In this document: positions 34,061 to 40,555 of the stretch, piece by piece | How positions within the stretch are numbered: position 1 is the first letter of the stretch | Layout of the letters: every line of letters begins with the position of its first letter | Source: Gammaproteobacteria bacterium | Lineage (GTDB): Bacteria > Pseudomonadota > Gammaproteobacteria > Chromatiales > Chromatiaceae | Length of the DNA: 40,555 nucleotides | Direction: 5' to 3' | NCBI GenBank assembly: GCA_020445405.1 | Contig: JAGRGQ010000035.1 | Span: 1-40,555, forward strand | The notes under the pieces: model-generated | The model's input: only the letters and a program-made list of their open reading frames with translations | Told to the model about the DNA's origin: nothing | Database searches by the model: none | Position numbers and translations under genes: made by a program

Positions 34061-35044
34061 CTATTGGCTGTTTAAAAAAAGATCCAGCAGTGTCATGGCG
34101 GCGAACGTGGGAGGCACAATGCCGCCGGTTACGCCCTGTTCCATTTCCGGCAGCCGGGATCTGACCCGATCGTCGTATTTGAAGGTTGTCAGCAATCCTT
34201 CGCTGATTTCGGACCACATCCAACTCTTGGCCTGCGCCGCGCGGCGCCGCACCAACTGGCCATTGCTGTTGATCAGTTCACGATACGCCTCGATCAGCTC
34301 CCAGGCCTCGCTGAGCCCGGTACCTTCGGCCGACGAACAGGTCTTCACCGGCACTTTCCAGCCGCTGGTACGAGGGTGTATCAGGGTCAGGGCGGAGCGA
34401 TAGTCCGCTGCGGAATGGCGCGCCGCCGCCTCCAATTCTCCGTCGGCCTTGTTTACCAGTATCATATCGGCCAACTCCATGATGCCGCGTTTGATGCCCT
34501 GCAGATCGTCGCCTCCACCGGGCAGCAACAGCAGCAGAAACAGGTCGGTCATATCGGCGACTGCGGTTTCCGACTGCCCCACACCGACAGTTTCAACGAA
34601 AATGACGTCAAACCCCGCTGCTTCGCACAACAGCATCGTCTCCCGGGTGCGGCGCGCGACACCCCCAAGGGTGGTGCCCGCCGGGGAAGGTCGGATGAAC
34701 GCATTGGTCTGGCGCGAGAGCTCCTCCATCCGGGTTTTGTCCCCCATGATGGAACCGCCGCTGACCGAAGAGGAGGGATCCACCGCCAATACGGCCAGCC
34801 GGTGCCCCCGGCCGATAACATAGTTGCCCAGCGTTTCAATAAAGGTGGACTTGCCCACGCCCGGTACGCCCGAGATGCCGATACGGATGGCGCTGCCGGC
34901 ATGGGGGGCCAGCAGATGCATCAACTCCATCGCGGCGGCACGATGGTCCTTCCGGGTCGACTCCACCAGGGTTATGGCCCGGGAGAGTGCGCGTCTTTTT
35001 CCGGCCCTTATCTGTTCAGCCAGCAGTTCTGTTCCGATCTGCAT
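34061..35044 (-). CDS. meaB: Methylmalonyl-CoA mutase-associated GTPase MeaB
   Basis: 327 aa. MeaB is a G3E-family P-loop GTPase that gates adenosylcobalamin loading and protects methylmalonyl-CoA mutase from inactivation. Walker A is GISGVPGVGKST (56-67); further segments are VLAVDPSSSVSGGSIMGDKTRM, FIRPSPAGTTLGGVARRTRE, FVETVGVGQSE, LLLPGGGDDLQGIKRGIMELAD and the guanine-specificity NKAD. It begins two bases after the pccA stop (35047-35049), so it is certainly in the same operon. Confidence 0.97.
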   Translation of the reverse strand: MQIGTELLAEQIRAGKRRALSRAITLVESTRKDHRAAAMELMHLLAPHAGSAIRIGISGVPGVGKSTFIETLGNYVIGRGHRLAVLAVDPSSSVSGGSIMGDKTRMEELSRQTNAFIRPSPAGTTLGGVARRTRETMLLCEAAGFDVIFVETVGVGQSETAVADMTDLFLLLLLPGGGDDLQGIKRGIMELADMILVNKADGELEAAARHSAADYRSALTLIHPRTSGWKVPVKTCSSAEGTGLSEAWELIEAYRELINSNGQLVRRRAAQAKSWMWSEISEGLLTTFKYDDRVRSRLPEMEQGVTGGIVPPTFAAMTLLDLFLNSQ

Positions 35045-35046
35045 GC

Positions 35047-37029
35047 CTACTCGAATTCCATTATCACCTGGTCGACGGTCAGACTGGCACCCACTCTGGT
35101 CGGGATATGATGAACGACCGCGTCGTGTACCGCGCGCAGCACGTTCTCCATCTTCATCGCCTCGATCACCGCCAGCTCCTGACCCGCTTTCACCTCATGC
35201 CCCTCCTCTACCGAAAGTTTGACCAGCAGGCCAGGCATGGGAGAGAGCAGAAATCTGGACATGTCCGGCATCACCTTCTCCGGCATCTTGGCGTGCAGTT
35301 CCGCCGCCCGCGGTGTCATGACCACCGCTTTGGTGTGGGCGCCGCGGTGCACCAGGTGGTACCAGATACCGACGCGCTCGACCTGAAAGCTGGCGTATTC
35401 GCCGTTGATCGTGCAATTCAGCAGCGGTTCTCTGATATCCCAGTCAGTGACGACCTTGAAGCTCTTGCCTTCGTACTCCACCCGGTAGCCGTCTTCAATC
35501 GGCCAGACATTCACAGCATGACTGACATCGTCGACGGTAACCACCCAGGCCTCACTGTGCTTGCGTTCGTAGCCCGGCAACTGACCGGTCAGTTTGGAGG
35601 CACGGTCGGTGTGGCTGCGGTGCACACAGGCGGTTACTACGATGTACTTGGCCGGATCGTCCTGCGGTACATCCGATGAGTTGAATCCATCCGGGTACTC
35701 TTCGGCGATAAAGTTGGTGGTGAGCCTGCCCTCGAGGAACCTGGGATGCACCATCAATGCATTCAGAAAGCTGATGTTGTGCTGCACGCCCTGGATGTAG
35801 TAATCATCCAGCGCCTGCTGCATTTTTTTAATCGCACAGATGCGATCCTCGCCATAGGTGACCAGTTTCGCGATCATCGGATCGTAGTACATGGAGACCT
35901 CGCCGCCCTCGAACACGCCGGTATCCACGCGCACGCCCTCGCCTTCCGGGGGGCGGTAATAGACCAGTCTGCCGATGGAGGGCAGAAAGTTACGGAACGG
36001 ATCCTCCGCGTAGACACGTGCCTCCATGGCCCAGCCGGTCAGCTTTACATCCTCCTGCCTGAGCGGCAGCACCTCTCCGTCGGCAACCCGTATCATCAAC
36101 TCAACCAGGTCCTGGCCGGTAATGCACTCGGTGACCGGGTGCTCCACCTGGAGCCGGGTGTTCATCTCCAGAAAGTAGAAATTGCGCTGGGCGTCGACAA
36201 TGAACTCCACGGTGCCGGCGCTGCGATACTGCACCGCTCTGGCCAGCTGAACCGCCTGCTCACCCATCGCCCTGCGAGTCGCTTCATCCAGAAATGGCGA
36301 GGGCGCCTCTTCTATTACCTTCTGGTGCCGTCGTTGGATAGAACACTCGCGCTCTCCCAGATAGATGATGTTGCCGTGCGTATCGGCCATCACCTGGATC
36401 TCGATATGCCTGGGCTCCTGGATGAACTTTTCGATGAAAACCCGCTCATCGCCGAAGCTGGAACGCGCCTCGTTGGTCGCCCGCTCGAAACCGTCGCGGC
36501 AATCGTCATCATTCCAGGCGACGCGCATTCCCTTGCCTCCGCCACCGGCGGATGCCTTGAGCATTACCGGGTAGCCGATACCGCGGGAGATCTCCAATGC
36601 ATGTTCCGCGTCGCGCACCACGTCTGTGTATCCGGGTATGACGTTGACGCCTGCCTCTTCCGCCAGTTTCTTGGAGGTGATCTTGTCGCCCATGCTATTG
36701 ATGGCAAGTGGGGCGGGACCGATAAATGTTATTCCCTGCGCTTCCAGCGCCTCACAAAAAGCGGAATTCTCGGAGAGAAAACCGTATCCGGGGTGAACCG
36801 CCTCAGCACCTGTATTCTTACACGCCTGAATTATCCGCTCCTTTACCAGATAACTCTCGGCGGAGGGGGAGGGGCCGATGTGCACCGCCTCATCCGCCAT
36901 GCGTACGTGCAGCGCATCCCGGTCCGCGTCGGAATAGACCGCCACTGTCGCGATCCCCATCCTTTTAGCCGTCTTCATTACCCGGCAAGCTATCTCGCCG
37001 CGATTTGCAATCAGTATTTTCTTGAACAT
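35047..37029 (-). CDS. pccA: Propionyl-CoA carboxylase alpha subunit (biotin carboxylase + BCCP)
   Basis: 660 aa. The N-terminal biotin carboxylase (about 1-450) starts MFKKILIANRGEIACRV and includes ATP-grasp features KASAGGGGKGMRV, IEIQVMADTHGN, ERECSIQRRHQK and EMNTRLQVEHPVTE. A linker/BT domain follows, and the C-terminal biotinyl domain carries EAMKMEN with biotin on K626. The enzyme carboxylates propionyl-CoA to (S)-methylmalonyl-CoA with the beta subunit. Substrate preference (propionyl over acetyl or methylcrotonyl) is inferred from meaB, mce and mcm in the same cluster. The gene follows pccB after 51 bases. Confidence 0.95.
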   Translation of the reverse strand: MFKKILIANRGEIACRVMKTAKRMGIATVAVYSDADRDALHVRMADEAVHIGPSPSAESYLVKERIIQACKNTGAEAVHPGYGFLSENSAFCEALEAQGITFIGPAPLAINSMGDKITSKKLAEEAGVNVIPGYTDVVRDAEHALEISRGIGYPVMLKASAGGGGKGMRVAWNDDDCRDGFERATNEARSSFGDERVFIEKFIQEPRHIEIQVMADTHGNIIYLGERECSIQRRHQKVIEEAPSPFLDEATRRAMGEQAVQLARAVQYRSAGTVEFIVDAQRNFYFLEMNTRLQVEHPVTECITGQDLVELMIRVADGEVLPLRQEDVKLTGWAMEARVYAEDPFRNFLPSIGRLVYYRPPEGEGVRVDTGVFEGGEVSMYYDPMIAKLVTYGEDRICAIKKMQQALDDYYIQGVQHNISFLNALMVHPRFLEGRLTTNFIAEEYPDGFNSSDVPQDDPAKYIVVTACVHRSHTDRASKLTGQLPGYERKHSEAWVVTVDDVSHAVNVWPIEDGYRVEYEGKSFKVVTDWDIREPLLNCTINGEYASFQVERVGIWYHLVHRGAHTKAVVMTPRAAELHAKMPEKVMPDMSRFLLSPMPGLLVKLSVEEGHEVKAGQELAVIEAMKMENVLRAVHDAVVHHIPTRVGASLTVDQVIMEFE

Positions 37030-37080
37030 TTTTTTGCCTTAAAGATCCAGATTCTTCCAAAACCCCGCGCGCGCAACCAG

Positions 37081-38613
37081 CTACAGCGGAATATTTCCAT
37101 GTTTGCGCCATGGATTATCCAGCTTTTTATCTCTCAGCATGGCAAGGGATCGGCAAATTCGTTTACGCGTGCTGTGCGGCATGATCACATCGTCGACAAA
37201 GCCCCGGGCGCCGGCCACGAAAGGATTGGCGAAGCGATCCTTGTACTCCTGGGTGCGCAGGTCGACCTTCTCCTGGTCTTTCATGTCCTGGCGAAAGATG
37301 ATCTCGACCGCGCCTTTGGGACCCATCACCGCGATTTCGGCGCTCGGCCAGGCCAGGTTTACATCGCCGCGCAAATGTTTGGAGGACATCACGTCGTAGG
37401 CACCGCCATAGGCCTTGCGCGTGATCACGGTGACTTTCGGGATGGTTGCCTCGGCATAGGCGTACAGCAGTTTGGCACCATGCTTGATAATGCCGCCGTA
37501 CTCCTGGCTGGTGCCCGGAAGAAAACCGGGGACGTCGACGAAAGTGACAACCGGGATGTTGAAGGCATCGCAAAACCGCACGAAACGGGCGGCCTTTTTC
37601 GCTGAGTCGATGTCGAGACAGCCGGCCAGGACCATTGGCTGATTGGCGACGAATCCCACCGTGGATCCCTGCATCCGGCCGAACCCGATGATGATGTTGG
37701 CAGCGTAGTTTTCCTGGAGCTCAAAGAAATTTCTGTCATCGACAACCTTTAAGATCAGCTCCTTCATGTCATAAGGCTTATTCGGGTCGGCCGGCACCAG
37801 CGTATCCAGCGAATTGTCTTTCCGGTCGGCCGGATCGTTGGTTGGCCAGACCGGAGATTTTGACCTGTTGTTCATCGGCAGAAAGTTGACGAAACGGCGC
37901 AGCATGAACAGCGCCTCCACATCGTTGTCGAACGCGAGATCCGCGACGCCCGACTTGTGGGTATGCGTTTTGGCACCACCGAGCTCCTCTGCGCTCACCT
38001 CTTCGTGGGTAACGGTTTTCACCACCTCGGGACCGGTAACGAACATATAAGAGGTGTCCCTGACCATGAAGATAAAGTCTGTCATTGAGGGTGAGTAGAC
38101 CGCGCCGCCTGCGCAAGGCCCCATGATCATCGAGATCTGTGGAACCACGCCCGATGCCATCACATTGCGCTGAAACACATCGGCATAGCCCGCGAGCGAG
38201 TCGACGCCCTCCTGGATACGGGCACCGCCCGAGTCGTTCAATCCCACCACCGGAACGCCCACCTTGATCGCATGGTCCATTATTTTGCAGATTTTCGCGG
38301 CGTGAGACCTGGAGAGGGAGCCGCCGAAAACGGTGAAATCCTGACTGAAGACAAAAATCGGCCTTCCACCGACGGTGCCGTATCCGGTTACGACACCGTC
38401 TCCCGGTATTTTCTGCTCGTCCATGCCGAACTCGGTACAGTCGTGTTCGACGAACATATCCCACTCTTCGAAGCTGTCCGGGTCGAGGAACAGTTCAATA
38501 CGTTCACGCGCGGTCAGCTTGCCCTTGGCGTGTTGGCTGTCAATGCGTTTCTGGCCCCCGCCGAGTCGTGCTGCGTGGCGCTGCTCCTCGAGCCTCTGAA
38601 TAATCTTTTGCAT
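37081..38613 (-). CDS. pccB: Propionyl-CoA carboxylase beta subunit
   Basis: 510 aa from ATG 38613, which has GGGGAG 7 bases upstream; a TTG at 38640 is also in frame but unneeded. This is the carboxyltransferase half. Typical segments: [58 protein letters not shown] cut into the acyl-CoA oxyanion site, [47 protein letters not shown] and [12 protein letters not shown]. Length and sequence match PccB rather than AccD. It lies between mcm and pccA on the minus strand. Confidence 0.96.
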   Translation of the reverse strand: MQKIIQRLEEQRHAARLGGGQKRIDSQHAKGKLTARERIELFLDPDSFEEWDMFVEHDCTEFGMDEQKIPGDGVVTGYGTVGGRPIFVFSQDFTVFGGSLSRSHAAKICKIMDHAIKVGVPVVGLNDSGGARIQEGVDSLAGYADVFQRNVMASGVVPQISMIMGPCAGGAVYSPSMTDFIFMVRDTSYMFVTGPEVVKTVTHEEVSAEELGGAKTHTHKSGVADLAFDNDVEALFMLRRFVNFLPMNNRSKSPVWPTNDPADRKDNSLDTLVPADPNKPYDMKELILKVVDDRNFFELQENYAANIIIGFGRMQGSTVGFVANQPMVLAGCLDIDSAKKAARFVRFCDAFNIPVVTFVDVPGFLPGTSQEYGGIIKHGAKLLYAYAEATIPKVTVITRKAYGGAYDVMSSKHLRGDVNLAWPSAEIAVMGPKGAVEIIFRQDMKDQEKVDLRTQEYKDRFANPFVAGARGFVDDVIMPHSTRKRICRSLAMLRDKKLDNPWRKHGNIPL

Positions 38614-38934
38614 CAATCTCTCCCCACTACGCGATCCCAACCCCCGGGATAACTTCCGCCCGTCGGATCGCCACTGATATAGGCTGGGTCAAAACAAAAC
38701 CCAACTACCTGTCGTAAAGCGCATATCCCGTATATGCATGGGCTCCCGTACTTCCGCCATCCCGGCGGATGCCGGGACCCGGCGTATTCATCAAATTACT
38801 GGATTCCGGCATACGCGGAAATGACTGGTGACACTGTTTATCAAAGAAGACCGGAAAAATATCTCTTCACCACGTGTCCCTTCTAATTAAAGTGTTAGCT
38901 CAATGTTTGGTGCTGTGGTGCTGCCCTCTCTCCG
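38614..38934. other. Spacer between mcm and pccB with a dispersed inverted repeat
   Basis: 321 bases without a gene. It carries the imperfect inverted repeat at 38756-38825. The 38614-38740 part presumably holds a promoter for pccB if pccB is not transcribed from mcm; I cannot identify one with confidence. Confidence 0.6.
38756..38825. repeat. Imperfect long inverted repeat of the dispersed intergenic type
   Basis: Left arm 38756-38782 and right arm 38799-38825, 27 bases each, are complementary over most of their length around CGGATGCCGGGA and TTCCGGCATACGCGG, with a 16-base centre. The motif resembles the widespread 'GGCGGATGCCGG...ATTCCGGCATCCGC' intergenic elements of proteobacterial genomes, here degenerate. 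Confidence 0.75.
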
Positions 38935-40555
38935 TCAGACTCTCTCCCGAATCAATTGCAGCATTTCGGACGCCGCCACAGGAATGTTGGTACCGGGTCC
39001 GTAAACTGCCGCAACACCGGCAGCCTGCAGGCCGGCATAATCCTGGGGCGGAATCACGCCACCGCAGATTACGATGATCTCCCCGGCACCTTCCGCTTCC
39101 AGCGCAGCGATCAACTTGGGCACCAGTGTTTTGTGTCCGGCCGCCTGTGAGGAGACACCCACTACGTGGACGTCGTTCTCGGCAGCCTGCCTGGCCGCCT
39201 CCTCAGGTGTCTGGAACAACGGGCCGATATCCACATCGAAGCCGATATCCGCAAACGCCGTAGCGATCACCTTCGCGCCCCGGTCATGGCCATCCTGTCC
39301 CATTTTCACTACCAGCATGCGCGGCCGGCGACCCTGCTCTTTGGCAAAAGCCTCGACGTCGGCACGTATCTTTTCGAACCCTTCGTCGCCTTTGAATGCT
39401 GAACCGTAAACGCCGGATATCGAGCGGGTTACCGCGCGATGGCGGCTGTAGCATTTTTCCAGCGCGTCGGAGATCTCGCCCACGGTGGCCCGTACCCGGG
39501 CGGCATTTACTGCGAGCTCCAGCAGATTGCCTGTGTTGTGCTCGGCTGCGTCGGTCAGCGCATCCAGAGATGCCTGGCAGGCCGCTTCGTTGCGTCCCGA
39601 CCTGACCCGCTGCAGACGCGCGACCTGAGATTCCCGCACCGCACTGTTATCGATATTCAGCACATCGATGTCCGGTTCTTCCGCAAGTCGGTATTTATTG
39701 ACTCCGACTATCACCTCGTCTCCGCGGTCGATGCGCGCCTGACGCAGCGCCGCCGCCTCTTCGATGCGCAGCTTCGGCATACCTGATGCCACCGCCTTGG
39801 TCATTCCACCCAGTTCTTCCACCTCATCGATGAGCGCGTGTGCTGCTTTGATCATTTCGTTGGTAAGACTCTCTATATAGTAGGAGCCGGCGAGCGGATC
39901 GATCACCTTGGTGATGCCAGTCTCTTCCTGGATAACCAACTGGGTATTGCGGGCGATGCGGGCGGAGGCGTCTGTGGGTAGTGCCAGTGCCTCGTCGAAG
40001 GCATTGGTATGCAGCGACTGGGTACCGCCCAGCACCGCCGCCATCGCTTCGATAGTCGTGCGCATGATGTTGTTGTGGGGGTCCTTGGCGGTAAGACTGA
40101 CACCCGAGGTCTGACAATGAGTGCGCAACATGCGCGAGCGCGCATCCTTGGGCTGAAAATGTTTATCCATCAGTTCCGACCAAAGTACCCTCGCGGCACG
40201 CAGCTTGGCCACCTCCATGAAAAAGTTCATGCCGATAGCAAAGAAAAACGAGAGTCGAGGTGCGAATTTATCGACTTCCAGCCCCTTGGCCAGAGCGGCA
40301 CGCACGTACTCAAGGCCGTCGGCGATAGTAAACGCCAGCTCCTGAACGCAGGTGGCCCCGGCCTCCTGCATGTGGTAGCCGGAGATCGAAACCGAATTGA
40401 ACTTGGGCATATGCTGGGCTGTATAACCGATGATATCGGCAACGATGCGCATCGAAGGTTCCGGCGGATAGATATAGGTGTTGCGGACCATGAACTCCTT
40501 GAGAATGTCGTTCTGCAGGGTGCCTGCGAGCTTGTCGGGGGTGACCCCCTGCTCT
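38935..40555 (-). CDS. Methylmalonyl-CoA mutase, C-terminal three quarters (5' end outside window)
   Basis: About 540 residues are visible; the frame runs off the right edge, and full-length single-chain mutases are about 720 aa. The enzyme interconverts (R)-methylmalonyl-CoA and succinyl-CoA with adenosylcobalamin. At the edge the frame reads [20 protein letters not shown], the active-site barrel segment; then [42 protein letters not shown] and [14 protein letters not shown]. The C-terminal B12 domain has the base-off cobalamin motif D-x-H-x-x-G ([14 protein letters not shown]), [10 protein letters not shown] and [11 protein letters not shown]. The internal ATG at 40491 is not the start. First gene of the pcc/mcm cluster as read on the minus strand. 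Confidence 0.97.
   Translation of the reverse strand, partial: EQGVTPDKLAGTLQNDILKEFMVRNTYIYPPEPSMRIVADIIGYTAQHMPKFNSVSISGYHMQEAGATCVQELAFTIADGLEYVRAALAKGLEVDKFAPRLSFFFAIGMNFFMEVAKLRAARVLWSELMDKHFQPKDARSRMLRTHCQTSGVSLTAKDPHNNIMRTTIEAMAAVLGGTQSLHTNAFDEALALPTDASARIARNTQLVIQEETGITKVIDPLAGSYYIESLTNEMIKAAHALIDEVEELGGMTKAVASGMPKLRIEEAAALRQARIDRGDEVIVGVNKYRLAEEPDIDVLNIDNSAVRESQVARLQRVRSGRNEAACQASLDALTDAAEHNTGNLLELAVNAARVRATVGEISDALEKCYSRHRAVTRSISGVYGSAFKGDEGFEKIRADVEAFAKEQGRRPRMLVVKMGQDGHDRGAKVIATAFADIGFDVDIGPLFQTPEEAARQAAENDVHVVGVSSQAAGHKTLVPKLIAALEAEGAGEIIVICGGVIPPQDYAGLQAAGVAAVYGPGTNIPVAASEMLQLIRERV

Noticed and set aside
35746-37605. 619-codon open frame on the + strand across pccA and pccB
   Set aside because: It is antisense to two certain genes in GC-rich DNA; such long shadows are expected, and its translation has no recognisable domain.

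Overview
The window reads as a chromosomal segment of a free-living or symbiotic gammaproteobacterium, most like the sulfur-oxidising Chromatiales/Sedimenticola-type lineages. This rests on the gene content: RNase G, YhdP, TldD/PmbA and a PAPS-type CysH in familiar gammaproteobacterial order, a PEP-CTERM protein, a propionyl-CoA/methylmalonyl-CoA module and high-GC coding sequence. The genus is an inference. I see no rRNA, tRNA, CRISPR array, transposase or phage gene.

Layout. 1-1069 is the 3' end of glmS. 1191-5234 is an accessory patch: an outer-membrane-type protein, a small cytochrome c, a membrane-anchored TIR-domain protein and a DUF4403-like secreted protein. 5458-16486 is a housekeeping run on the + strand: rlmH, maf, rng, yhdP, a Nit1-type amidase, tldD and pmbA. 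16487-16861 is a repeat-rich spacer. 16862-21467 holds an OsmC-family gene translationally coupled to a second EF-G, a SIMPL-domain protein, an AzlC/AzlD exporter pair and a 36-residue membrane peptide gene. 21468-22620 is a visibly AT-richer patch with one PEP-CTERM protein behind a good candidate sigma-54 promoter.

22864-29790 centres on assimilatory sulfate reduction. A CysB-like LysR regulator is divergent from cysJ-cysI-cysH-cysC, with an AT-rich palindrome in the shared promoter region; msrA follows in convergent orientation. ATP sulfurylase (cysDN or sat) and siroheme synthase are not here. 29986-33052 has a TAXI-type binding protein with membrane segments at both ends, a small conserved-looking protein, a hairpin/repeat cluster and a freestanding malonyl-CoA:ACP transacylase-like protein.

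33125-40555 is a minus-strand catabolic cluster read from right to left: methylmalonyl-CoA mutase (truncated by the window), propionyl-CoA carboxylase beta and alpha, MeaB, methylmalonyl-CoA epimerase and a hotdog thioesterase. Together they convert propionyl-CoA to succinyl-CoA and protect the B12 enzyme.

The least ordinary items are the TIR-TM protein with an apparently intact NADase glutamate, the sigma-54/PEP-CTERM unit, the 36-aa membrane peptide, the TAXI protein with a cytoplasmic tail, and a hairpin repeat family present in at least two intergenic regions.
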